Part shown: one piece after another, positions 21,226-29,103 of the stretch
How positions within the stretch are numbered: position 1 is the first letter of the stretch
Layout of the letters: each line of letters begins with the position of its first letter
Assembly (NCBI RefSeq): GCF_013282155.1
Contig: NZ_BLWI01000008.1
Location: 124,001-188,000 of the forward strand
From: Sulfitobacter sp. HGT1
Lineage (GTDB): Bacteria; Pseudomonadota; Alphaproteobacteria; Rhodobacterales; Rhodobacteraceae
Length of the DNA: 64,000 nucleotides
Reading direction: 5' to 3'
Translations under genes and position numbers: made by a program
Notes under the pieces: model-generated
Told to the model about the DNA's origin: nothing
The model's input: the letters and a program-made list of their open reading frames with translations, nothing else
The model's database searches: none

Positions 21226-22300
21226 ATGCCAATGAGGCCATTTCTGCCGTTGCAGCCCGGGCAAACCCCTCAAAAAAGGCGTCAAACATCGGGCTGGAGC
21301 GTTCAGCCGCAACAATCACCTGTTGCGCGTCCCCGCCAAGATCCGAAAAAACCCGGCCCCGCATCCGCGACCAATCCGGCACCCTGTCAGAGCCGAGATC
21401 GAACAGGGTTTCAGACAAGCGGCGCAATGCCCCTTGCCCGCTCAAAGCCCCCTGAACGGCCACCTGCCCCGTCGGCACAGGGCTGGCAAATGCGCGTGAA
21501 CCGGTCATGTGCGCCAACCATCCGGTGACCAGATAACCGTGATAGGCGTCATTCGCTGCGCCCTGCCCGCCATTTACCAACCTGCAGGAATGATGGGCGT
21601 CCTGAACCAAACCCTCCCAGATCGGACTTGGCGTGAGGCCTGAAAACCGCAGCGCGGCGCAGATTTCAGCCAGCAAATCAATATCTTGATCCAGAAAAGC
21701 AAGCAGCCCGGCATATTCAAGGCTAACAGCCGCCTTGTCGCTCAACTGCGGATCAACATGCCCGTAATCGCTGAGGTAGAAAACAATATGGGCCAGTTCA
21801 TAGGCCGCTTTCTTGTTGGGCAAGGCAAAGGTGTCCGACCGGTCTATGAAACGGTGCAAGCGGTCCGGCAAATAGCCATCGCAAGGGTCGGGCCTGACGC
21901 CACGCCGCGCCAAAAGCCGCGCGGCTTCGCCCCTTTGCAGATCCGACAATTCCGCCTCTGGCGCGCCCTGCGTTGCAACCCAACTGCACAAGGCTTCGCC
22001 CTGATTGCTGCCCGCGCCCAGATCCTCAAGGTCCAGACAGATTGACAGGAAAAAGCGGTAGTACTGCGGAAAAAATTCTAGCTGTGTGCGGATCGCTTCG
22101 TAAAACGGTGCATAGGGTGCCAGAGCCTCTGCCCCGACCTGCGCCCGCATGCTGACCAGAATGCCCAGCCATTCGGCATTTTCCTTCAGCCAGAACACAT
22201 CCCCCCGCGCCCGGCGCTGGTTAGCGACCATTGAGGTCAGGCTGCCAAAACCGGCGGGATTGACGCCGTTGCGCGGCATGAAAGAAAGAACATTCGACAT
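21224..22300 (-). CDS. Uncharacterised helical protein downstream of a repeat peptide
   Basis: The 358-residue protein has no signal peptide, no clear transmembrane helix and no motif of a known enzyme. It is predicted to be mostly alpha-helical. A conspicuous segment around residue 165-180, AAYELAHIVFYLSDYG, has a His and Asp spaced as in some helical domains of unknown function. I recall, without being able to check, that Rhodobacteraceae proteins like this carry a DUF label. It follows the small repeat protein at 22360-22587 on the same strand after a 59-base gap with a hairpin. The two probably form one transcript and a functional pair. Confidence 0.7.
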   Translation of the reverse strand: MSNVLSFMPRNGVNPAGFGSLTSMVANQRRARGDVFWLKENAEWLGILVSMRAQVGAEALAPYAPFYEAIRTQLEFFPQYYRFFLSICLDLEDLGAGSNQGEALCSWVATQGAPEAELSDLQRGEAARLLARRGVRPDPCDGYLPDRLHRFIDRSDTFALPNKKAAYELAHIVFYLSDYGHVDPQLSDKAAVSLEYAGLLAFLDQDIDLLAEICAALRFSGLTPSPIWEGLVQDAHHSCRLVNGGQGAANDAYHGYLVTGWLAHMTGSRAFASPVPTGQVAVQGALSGQGALRRLSETLFDLGSDRVPDWSRMRGRVFSDLGGDAQQVIVAAERSSPMFDAFFEGFARAATAEMASLA

Positions 22301-22317
22301 AGACGGCCCCCGAAGAT

Positions 22318-22343
22318 GCCCTGCGCCACATCGGGCACAGGGC
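22318..22343 (-). promoter_or_regulatory. Intercistronic hairpin between the repeat peptide and its partner
   Basis: GCCCTG at 22318-22323 pairs with CAGGGC at 22338-22343, and an inner GCCC can extend the stem. There is no T tract. Such a hairpin may protect or partly terminate the message, so the small upstream product is made in excess. Confidence 0.45.
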
Positions 22344-22359
22344 CGTTACAAAACGAAGA

Positions 22360-22587
22360 TCAGCAGCTGGTGGTAAACAGCTCCACCAGATGTCCCGACG
22401 ACATAGCGGTCCCCGCAGGGGTGCAGCTGGTGGTAAACAGGTCGGTCCCCCCGCCTGTCGCCATATCGGTAGGTCCGGCGCTGGCCCCTGTCGTAAACAG
22501 GTCAGTTCCCCCACCCCCATGAAGCGAGGTCCGGTCCGATGGTGCGGCGGTGAAAAGTGTTTCTTCAACATAGGCAAATGCAGTCAT
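22360..22587 (-). CDS. 75-residue protein with four LFT repeats of about 20 residues
   Basis: The start has a strong ribosome site (AAGAGGACCTTAC before ATG), which supports real translation. The protein contains four spaced copies of a short motif: TLFTAAPS at residue 10, DLFTTGAS at 29, DLFTTSCT at 49 and ELFTTSC at the very end. The spacing is 19, 20 and 20 residues. GGGGTD and GGGTD precede the middle copies. The DNA shows the same 60-base period (GGTAAACAG at 22372, 22432). It has no signal peptide. Layout and size resemble a multi-core peptide precursor or a small repeat scaffold, but no function is established. Confidence 0.72.
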   Translation of the reverse strand: MTAFAYVEETLFTAAPSDRTSLHGGGGTDLFTTGASAGPTDMATGGGTDLFTTSCTPAGTAMSSGHLVELFTTSC

Positions 22588-22953
22588 GTAAGGTCCTCTT
22601 CGAAATTAGATTTTCAACCAATTGCGAGCGAATGCTCCAATTGCCCAATAATTAATCTCAAAAGTAGTTACTCGTGCGTTAACTGCCATTTTAGCGCGAA
22701 TTTCGGCGGGTTCCGTGTATCAAATCCGTTTCGGACCATCGGGAAAATTCTATTAAAAACAACGGCACACAGCGGAACGCTCGAAGCTATCTCAACCGGC
22801 ATCCTGACGTTTCCGGAATTTTTAAAATCCGCGCCCCTCCGCAATTCTGCCCCGAATCAGGGGCAATTCCAGCGCTATTTTAACGGACCGCGCTCTTGCC
22901 CCACTGCACAGGATACGCGATAGCTGGAGCCTATCTTTGCCAGGGGGCCAGCC
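22588..22953. other. AT-rich intergenic region
   Basis: The 366 bases between two divergent genes are visibly richer in A and T than either neighbour, and frames here are short with no ribosome sites. It presumably holds the promoters of the repeat-peptide gene (leftward) and xthA (rightward). I could not identify convincing -35/-10 pairs. Confidence 0.5.
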
Positions 22954-23763
22954 ATGAAAATCGCAACGTTCAACATCAACGGGATCAAGGCACGGATCGA
23001 CGCGCTGCCCCAATGGCTGGACGAGGCGCAGCCCGATGTTGCGATCCTGCAAGAGATCAAATCCGTCGATGAAAATTTCCCCCGCGAGATATTCGAAGAG
23101 CGCGGATATAATGTTGAAACCCACGGGCAAAAATCGTTCAACGGGGTGGCGATCCTGTCAAAACTGCCGCTCGAAGACGTGACACGCGGCCTGCCCGGCA
23201 ATGAAGCCGACGATCAGGCGCGCTATATCGAGGCCTCGGTCATGGGGGACAAACAGGCCATCCGCATTTGCGGCCTGTATCTGCCCAATGGCAATCCGGT
23301 CGAGCTCGACAGCGCAGGCCAGCCCGTAGAGGGCGGGAAATACGCCTATAAACTGGCGTGGATGCAGCGCCTGCACGACCGCGCCAGCGCCCTGCTGGCC
23401 GAAGAAACGCCGTTTCTGATGACTGGCGATTTCAACATCATCCCCCAGGCCGAAGACGCCGCGACCCCCGATGCCTGGCGCGAGGATGCGTTGTTTCGGC
23501 TTGAATCGCGCACGGCCTGGCGGCGTTTGTTGGTCCTTGGCCTGACCGATGCATTCCGTGCGCGCACCCAAGGGCCCGGCCATTACAGCTTTTGGGATTA
23601 TCAGGCCGGGGCATGGAACCGCAACAACGGCATCCGCATCGACCATTTTCTGCTCAGCCCCGCTGTGGCGGATTGTTTGCGCGACAGCCAGATCGACAAG
23701 GACGTGCGCGGCCGTGAAAAGCCGTCCGACCACGTGCCGGTTTGGGTTGATCTGGATATCTAG
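22954..23763 (+). CDS. xthA: Exodeoxyribonuclease III
   Basis: The 269-residue EEP-fold enzyme cuts DNA at abasic sites and trims 3' ends in base excision repair. It starts MKIATFNINGIKARID. The catalytic Glu is in AILQEIKSVDE around residue 34. LMTGDFNIIP around 150 and the terminal KPSDHVPVWVDLD with the catalytic His complete the active site. The length is typical of XthA. Confidence 0.95.
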   Translation: MKIATFNINGIKARIDALPQWLDEAQPDVAILQEIKSVDENFPREIFEERGYNVETHGQKSFNGVAILSKLPLEDVTRGLPGNEADDQARYIEASVMGDKQAIRICGLYLPNGNPVELDSAGQPVEGGKYAYKLAWMQRLHDRASALLAEETPFLMTGDFNIIPQAEDAATPDAWREDALFRLESRTAWRRLLVLGLTDAFRARTQGPGHYSFWDYQAGAWNRNNGIRIDHFLLSPAVADCLRDSQIDKDVRGREKPSDHVPVWVDLDI

Positions 23764-23893
23764 CCACAGTTTTCCCTCGAAAGCTGCGGCTTCGGAGGTT
23801 GAGACGCCAACGCGCGGCGCAGGGTTTGTTCATGGTGGTCAGGCCGGCGAAATCCAATAAACTTTGTTCTTCCAAACGCAGCAAGGATCCCCC

Positions 23894-24064
23894 ATGCCAG
23901 ACGACGTCCATCCTCAAATTCAGGCTGTCCTTGATACCATGGCAGCGCTTGACCTGCCGAAACTGCAAGACGGCTCCGTAGCAGACGCGCGCGCCCTGAT
24001 GGAAAGCATGGCCGCCGCGGGGCGCGAACGCCTGCCGCCCATGACCGCGTCGCTGCGTTTCTAA
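23894..24064 (+). pseudogene. N-terminal remnant of an alpha/beta hydrolase (acetyl esterase type)
   Basis: The 56 codons read MPDDVHPQIQAVLDTMAALD then continue to ARALMESMAAAGRERLPPM. This is the N-terminal cap region of Aes/HSL-type esterases, whose full length is about 310 residues. The frame stops at TAA soon after, before any HGGG oxyanion hole or GxSxG nucleophile motif, and no continuation appears in other frames before the HNH gene. It looks like a gene truncated by a deletion. Confidence 0.7.
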
Positions 24065-24114
24065 GATCGCAATTCACCTGATCCGGCAGCGATAATCGAC
24101 CCCACACATCGCAA

Positions 24115-24699
24115 TCAGGCCTGAAGCTCGGCATCCCAATACAGAAAATCCATCCAGCTTTCGTGCAAGTGGTTTGGCGGGAATTTGCGGCCCATGTTGC
24201 GGAGTTCCTCGGCAGCGGGTTGGCGCGGCGGTTTGCGCAGGTGGAACCCGGTCTGGTGCAGCGCTTTGGACCCTTTGCGCAGGTTGCACGGGCTGCACGC
24301 CGCAACCACATTTTGCCAGCTTGTCACCCCGCCCGACGCCCGTGGCACCACATGGTCGAATGTCAGATCGCCCCGTGCGCCGCAGTATTGGCAACAAAAT
24401 TCGTCCCTCAGAAATAAATTAAAGCGCGTGAAGGCCACGCGCTTTTGAGGTTTCACATAATCTTTGAGGACGACAACCGAAGGGATCCGTATCTCCATCG
24501 AGGGGCTGTGCACGTAGTCGTCGTATTCGGCAACGATATCGACCCTGTCCAGCCATTTCGCCTTGATCGCATCCTGCCAGGGCCACAGCGACAACGGATA
24601 GTAGGACAATGGCCTGTAATCCGCATTCAGCACCAGGGCCGGTTTATCTTTCAGCCCTGCGGGGCTGCGCGTGAATTCTGTTCTAAAGTCGCCGTCCAT
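24115..24699 (-). CDS. HNH endonuclease
   Basis: The 194-residue protein has the HNH nuclease layout: CQYCGARGDLTFDHVVPRAS around residue 110-130 with the first Cys pair and DH, then WQNVVAACSPCNLRKGS with the Asn and second Cys pair. All zinc and catalytic positions are present. The start MDGDFRTEFTRSP is chosen by family comparison; the frame is open to 24885 and the ribosome site is weak. Close relatives are common single genes in Rhodobacterales. Their cellular target is not known to me. Confidence 0.88.
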   Translation of the reverse strand: MDGDFRTEFTRSPAGLKDKPALVLNADYRPLSYYPLSLWPWQDAIKAKWLDRVDIVAEYDDYVHSPSMEIRIPSVVVLKDYVKPQKRVAFTRFNLFLRDEFCCQYCGARGDLTFDHVVPRASGGVTSWQNVVAACSPCNLRKGSKALHQTGFHLRKPPRQPAAEELRNMGRKFPPNHLHESWMDFLYWDAELQA

Positions 24700-25005
24700 G
24701 TAACTGTAAACCCTTTGCCGTTCCGCGTCCGGTCCGGCGGGAACAGCCCCGCCGATGGTTAAAACTATATCTCGTGTTTTGCGCCTGACAAGTCGCAAAG
24801 GAGCACAAGATGTCGCAGACAGGGTATGATGGTTAAGTAACGGGCATGTGAAAGTTTCGCCAAGCGGGTAAACCCGGCGTTTCATGCGCAGCCAATGCGG
24901 CGATGCGTTCAGGTTCGACCGCCCGTTTATGGCCGGGATCGGGAACGCTGCGCCGAAAAAAATGGGCGACGTGCCCGACGAAGGGCCACGCCGCCGATCA
25001 AAGAC
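24700..25005. other. Intergenic region with no supported gene
   Basis: These 306 bases lie upstream of the HNH gene and downstream of the esterase gene. The only tidy signal is AAAGGAGCACAAG before an ATG at 24810, but that frame ends after eight codons. It could be a chance site or the start of a lost gene. Confidence 0.4.
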
Positions 25006-25671
25006 CTAAAGCCCCAGTTTGTCGCGCATGAACGCAAGCGATACGCTTAACCCGTCAGGCGCGATGCCGTGGGCGGTGCCCTTCATGATATGGGCAAACA
25101 CATCCGTCCAGCCTGCGTCTTGCAAGGCTTGCGCCGCTTCGGGCAGCGATTGTGGCGGCACGACATCGTCGGAATCGCCATGCACCAACAAGACCGGCGG
25201 GCGCACCAATGCGTCGTCTTTCAGGCTTTCGGGGCTCAGCAAACGACCCGAAAACGCGACAATGCCAGCCACTGCTTCTTCGCGGCGCGGGGCAACATGC
25301 AGCGCCATCATCGTGCCCTGGCTAAAGCCGAACAACACCACCTGTTCGGGCAGCAAATCTTCGTCCACCATCAGCGCATCCAGGAATGAATTGAGGTCTT
25401 GCACCGCCTGCATCATGCCGCGCTCGGATTCTTCCTCGGAGGAATTATCAATCCACGGGATCGGAAACCACTGAAACCCCATCGGCGCACCGGCGCAGGC
25501 CTCGGGCGCGTCGGGGGCCACGAACAGCGTGTCGGGCAGATGTTCGCCCAACGGATCGGCCAGCCCCAAAAGGTCAGCGCCATTGGCCCCGTAGCCGTGC
25601 AGGAAGACCACGGCTGACCGCGTTTTCCCCGATACCGGCTCGCGGCGCTCTGCGTTTAAGACGCGTGTCAT
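25006..25671 (-). CDS. Phospholipase/carboxylesterase family alpha/beta hydrolase
   Basis: The 221-residue serine hydrolase has VVFLHGYGANGADLLGL near residue 22 and the nucleophile elbow GFSQGTMMAL around 117. The catalytic Asp is in LVHGDSDDVVPPQ around 170 and the His in TAHGIAPDG around 203. The family includes YpfH-like esterases and acyl-protein thioesterases; the substrate is not defined. The ATG at 25671 follows AAGGGATC and overlaps the stop of the glycosylase gene by four bases. Confidence 0.9.
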   Translation of the reverse strand: MTRVLNAERREPVSGKTRSAVVFLHGYGANGADLLGLADPLGEHLPDTLFVAPDAPEACAGAPMGFQWFPIPWIDNSSEEESERGMMQAVQDLNSFLDALMVDEDLLPEQVVLFGFSQGTMMALHVAPRREEAVAGIVAFSGRLLSPESLKDDALVRPPVLLVHGDSDDVVPPQSLPEAAQALQDAGWTDVFAHIMKGTAHGIAPDGLSVSLAFMRDKLGL

Positions 25672-26300
25672 GTGATCCCTTCCCTTTGTTTTACAACGCG
25701 GTAGTACGAAAACAGCGCGCGGGCTGCAACCGACCTCCACGGTGACCAGTCTTCGGCCATCAGCGCCAGCGCTTTGGGCTTTGGTCGCTCTGGCAGATCA
25801 AAAAGCACTTTTGCGGCCTCTTGCAAGGCCAGATCGCCCTCGGCGAACACATCGGCGCGGCCAAGCGAGAACATGGCATAGATTTGCGCCGTCCAACTGC
25901 CCACACCGGGGATTGCGGTCAGCGTTTTGATCACCTGCGCATCGGGGGCATCGCGCAGGGCGGCATAATCCACGCCCGCCTGTGCCAGCGCCAAAGCATA
26001 GCGGATTTTCTGGCGGCTCAGGCCCGCATCGCGCAACCCGTCTTCGCCCGCCGCAACTATCGCCGCCTCGTGGGTCAGGCCCTGCGCATCCATCTTGGCG
26101 CGCATGGCATTTGCCGACGCGACCGACACCTGCTGGCTGATGATCGCCCCGATCAACGCGTCAAACCCGTCGGCACGCAGCCGCAGGGGCAAAGGGCCGG
26201 TCGCCTGCAAAGCATCGGCAAAGCGCGGATGGGTCGCGGCCAGCCACGCCGCCCCCTCGGCCACATCCGCATCGCAGGTGATAATGCGCCCGACGGTCAT
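25668..26300 (-). CDS. alkA: DNA-3-methyladenine glycosylase II (HhH-GPD)
   Basis: The 210-residue protein removes alkylated bases. It has GAIISQQVSVASANAM in the first half and the helix-hairpin-helix IPGVGSWTAQIYAMF around residue 135. The catalytic Asp follows in FAEGDLALQ. It lacks the extra N-terminal domain of E. coli AlkA, as is common. The start ATG at 26300 overlaps the cobK stop. Tight overlaps suggest cobK, this gene and the esterase share a transcript. Confidence 0.9.
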   Translation of the reverse strand: MTVGRIITCDADVAEGAAWLAATHPRFADALQATGPLPLRLRADGFDALIGAIISQQVSVASANAMRAKMDAQGLTHEAAIVAAGEDGLRDAGLSRQKIRYALALAQAGVDYAALRDAPDAQVIKTLTAIPGVGSWTAQIYAMFSLGRADVFAEGDLALQEAAKVLFDLPERPKPKALALMAEDWSPWRSVAARALFSYYRVVKQREGIT

Positions 26301-27034
26301 AGCGCGGCCAGCCAATCCACCGCTTCAGCGGTTGATCCCATGATGCGCACATCGCGTGGCGGGGCCGGCCTGTCGATCACGATGGTCCGTAACCCCATCT
26401 GACGCGCGGCATCCAACTTGGGGCGGCTCGGGGCACCGCCGACGTTGCGGCAAATCATTGTGTCGATGTTCAACTGCTCGAACAGCGCGACCTCTTGTGC
26501 CACGGTAAAGGGCGGCGTGCCCAACACCGGTTCCACAAAATCGGGCAAGACACTGCGGGCGTTCGGGCCGTTCTGGCGCAGGAACAGACGCGCGCCGGCA
26601 AAGGGGGCGAATTGGGCCACGGTGCCCCTGCCCGTTGCCGCAAAAACCCGCGCGCCCGGCAATATCAATGCGCCGGCTTCGGCAACCGATGCGGCCCGCA
26701 GGCCCGGCGGATCAACGGGCCAGACCGGCCGCAACACCCGCCCATAGGCAAGCCCCAGTTCCGCGGCAGCGGCGGCGGCGCGGTCCGACACATCGGCATC
26801 AAAACCGTGACCGGCATCACAAATGGCGGTGATCCGCTGCTGCTTCAGAAATAATTTCATCGCCTCAACCGACGCAGGGCACCAGATTTTCCAAGGCACG
26901 GGCAAAGGCCCGAAACTGCGTTCGGGGGCCCGCAGGAACGCCTGCATTCTTTGCGATGTTTGCGCTATCTGTGCGGCAATGCCATGCGCCTCGGCGCTGC
27001 CCGCGATCAACAAAATATGAGTGCTCTGATCCAT
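26297..27034 (-). CDS. cobK: Precorrin-6A reductase
   Basis: The 245-residue protein reduces precorrin-6A in aerobic cobalamin synthesis. Evidence is the family pattern: THILLIAGSAEAHGIAAQIA at the N-terminus, DAGHGFDADVSDRAAAAAAE in the centre and MICRNVGGAPSRPKLDAAR with TIVIDRPAPP near the end. The ATG at 27034 begins MDQSTH; the frame continues to 28141, but that part is antisense to the MFS gene. No other cobalamin gene is nearby, so it has been separated from the main cluster. Confidence 0.88.
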   Translation of the reverse strand: MDQSTHILLIAGSAEAHGIAAQIAQTSQRMQAFLRAPERSFGPLPVPWKIWCPASVEAMKLFLKQQRITAICDAGHGFDADVSDRAAAAAAELGLAYGRVLRPVWPVDPPGLRAASVAEAGALILPGARVFAATGRGTVAQFAPFAGARLFLRQNGPNARSVLPDFVEPVLGTPPFTVAQEVALFEQLNIDTMICRNVGGAPSRPKLDAARQMGLRTIVIDRPAPPRDVRIMGSTAEAVDWLAAL

Positions 27035-27109
27035 CGTGCAATCGTCGCTCAGGCCGCGACCAGACACAAGGGGCTTGCCCATGGCAAAAGCTAAGTTTAC
27101 GCCGTTGCC

Positions 27110-28333
27110 ATGACAATGATTGATGACACCCGCGCCAAGCGCAATGTGGCCGTTCTGGTCACCGCGCAGGCTTTCCTTGGCAGCCAGATGCCGATGTATT
27201 TCGTGATCGGCGGATTGGCGGGGCAACAGCTGTCGCCCAACGTCTGCCTTGCGACCTTGCCGATCTCGATGATCGTCTTCGGGTCGATGACCACGGCACC
27301 GTGGCTGTCCAGCGTGATGCAGAAATTCGGGCGGCGCACCGGGTTCATCATTGGCGCTTTTGGCGGCATGGCGGGGGCAGCGACCTGTGCCTATGCCCTG
27401 ACGGTCCAAAGCTTTGCGATGTTCCTGCTGGGCAGCTACCTGATGGGCATCTACATGTCTTCCCAGGGTTTTTTCCGCTTTGCCGCGACCGACACCGCGT
27501 CGGATGAATTTCGCCCCAAGGCGATTTCCTATGTCATGGCGGGCGGGCTTTTGTCGGCCGTGCTGGGGCCGCAACTGGTGGGTCTGCTGACCGATTCCAG
27601 CCCTGATGCGACCGTGATGCGGTTTTTCCCCGTTTATGTGGCCGCAATCGCATTGAACGCGGTTGGCATGCTTTTGTTTGCGTTCCTGCAAATCCCCAAG
27701 CCACCTCTGCCATCGGTTGACGCCCCCAAGGGGCGGTCCCGGATGGAGCTGCTCAAGACGCCGCGCATTGCGGTCGCAGTGATCTGCGGCATGGTCTCTT
27801 ATGCGTTGATGAACCTTGTCATGACATCGACGCCGCTGGCGGTTGTCGGCTGTGGCTATAACATCGTGGATGCGTCCCATGTGGTCACTGGCCATGTTCT
27901 GGCAATGTACGCGCCGTCTTTCTTTACCGGCCATCTGATCGCGCGCTTTGGCGTCGAAAAGATCCTTGGACTTGGCATCGCAATTCTGGCGGTCGCAGGC
28001 ATGGTCGCCCTGCAAGGGGTCGTGCTGGGCAATTTCTATGTCGCCCTGATCCTGTTGGGGATCGGCTGGAACTTTGGCTTTATCGGGGCCACATCCATGC
28101 TGGCAGGCGCGCATGAACCGCACGAGCGGGGCCGGATGCAAGGCCTGAACGATCTGCTGGTGTTCGGCGGCGTGACCTTTGCATCGCTGGCCAGTGGCGG
28201 GTTGATGAACTGTTCAGGCGGCAGCGCCATCGAAGGCTGGGCCGCAGTGAATATCGCGATGATCCCGTTTCTGGTTTTGGCAGGCGGCGCGTTGATCTGG
28301 CTGGTGCTGCGTCAGAAATCGGCACAAGCCTAA
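27110..28333 (+). CDS. MFS transporter
   Basis: The 407-residue inner-membrane carrier has about twelve hydrophobic helices with a central loop near residue 200 (PPLPSVDAPKGRSRMELL). The motif between helices 2 and 3 is MQKFGRRTGF, a variant of the MFS GxxxDRxGRR loop. The substrate is unknown. It is divergent from cobK with 75 bases between the starts, and converges on the phytoene-synthase-like gene with a two-base gap. Confidence 0.88.
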   Translation: MTMIDDTRAKRNVAVLVTAQAFLGSQMPMYFVIGGLAGQQLSPNVCLATLPISMIVFGSMTTAPWLSSVMQKFGRRTGFIIGAFGGMAGAATCAYALTVQSFAMFLLGSYLMGIYMSSQGFFRFAATDTASDEFRPKAISYVMAGGLLSAVLGPQLVGLLTDSSPDATVMRFFPVYVAAIALNAVGMLLFAFLQIPKPPLPSVDAPKGRSRMELLKTPRIAVAVICGMVSYALMNLVMTSTPLAVVGCGYNIVDASHVVTGHVLAMYAPSFFTGHLIARFGVEKILGLGIAILAVAGMVALQGVVLGNFYVALILLGIGWNFGFIGATSMLAGAHEPHERGRMQGLNDLLVFGGVTFASLASGGLMNCSGGSAIEGWAAVNIAMIPFLVLAGGALIWLVLRQKSAQA

Positions 28334-28335
28334 GC

Positions 28336-29103
28336 TTACCACCGCCCGCTAAGTGCGCGCCACGACAGCGGAAAATCATCAAGCGCGGGCAAGCTGCCAT
28401 CCCCCACCCGCGACGGTTCGCGGATCGCGGCCTCAAGCACAGCAGCACTTGCCCCGATGCTGAACAGCGCAGGCCGCGCTGCTGCCGACACCTTGCCGCG
28501 CTGGCTTCGGGCGTTTTGCAGCCGCCCAAGCGCCTTGTGCGCCAGGCCCGCCACCCCCGCATCAGTGCCATCCAGCAAAGGCACGCGGCCCTGTTCCACC
28601 AGTTGCGGAATGGCGTGAAACCACGCCGCCACCCCCGCGCCATAGCCGGCGTCACGCACCACGGTTTCATCCGCCGCACCCAGCCCCGAGGCCGCAACCC
28701 ACATCAGGCTGCCCGCGGTCTGGTCGATATAGGCGTCAAAATGCGCGGTATCCTCGAAGGCATCGCGGTAAATATCCCAACGGCGCGCCCCCACCAGCGT
28801 ATCAAGGCACCGCGCCTGATCTGCGGTCAGGACTGACGCCAAAGGCGTCGCGACCTCGTGGCGGCGCACAGGGCCGTCCTGGCTGATCTCTTCGCAGACA
28901 TCGCGCCACCATTGCAGGCGCATTTCGGCAATCATCGCCTCTTGCGTGACCCAAGGTGCACGGGCCACTTCGATGTTGAAAGCATATAGCGGGAACAAAA
29001 CGCGCCGCGCTTTGACTGGGGCCGCCATGGTCGCGCGAAACCGCAACGGGTCCGCGCGCTCAACAATGGCGGCGCAGGCGGTCAGATCATCATCAAATTG
29101 CAT
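28336..29103 (-). CDS. Squalene/phytoene synthase-like protein, NDUFAF6 type
   Basis: The 255-residue protein has the all-helical trans-isoprenyl synthase fold pattern: LFPLYAFNIEVARAPW, then MRLQWWRDVCEEI, and FDAYIDQTAGSLMW in the second half. The Asp-rich DxxxD motifs that bind Mg and prenyl diphosphate in true squalene or phytoene synthases are not seen. This combination is typical of relatives of the mitochondrial complex I assembly factor NDUFAF6. The start at 29103 overlaps the preceding hydrolase stop by 11 bases. Confidence 0.82.
   Translation of the reverse strand: MQFDDDLTACAAIVERADPLRFRATMAAPVKARRVLFPLYAFNIEVARAPWVTQEAMIAEMRLQWWRDVCEEISQDGPVRRHEVATPLASVLTADQARCLDTLVGARRWDIYRDAFEDTAHFDAYIDQTAGSLMWVAASGLGAADETVVRDAGYGAGVAAWFHAIPQLVEQGRVPLLDGTDAGVAGLAHKALGRLQNARSQRGKVSAAARPALFSIGASAAVLEAAIREPSRVGDGSLPALDDFPLSWRALSGRW

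Noticed and set aside
22360..22587. Annotation of the repeat peptide as a proven RiPP precursor
   Set aside because: No recognised modifying enzyme, protease or exporter is adjacent, so only the repeat structure and gene pairing are claimed.
24810..24836. Eight-codon frame with a good AAAGGAG site
   Set aside because: Too short to support as a gene; no attenuator structure or downstream same-strand gene follows.
27035..28141. Upstream extension of the cobK frame to a 614-residue protein
   Set aside because: The extra part is antisense to the MFS transporter, is rich in His, Arg and Gln, and has no family features. CobK begins naturally at MDQSTH (27034).
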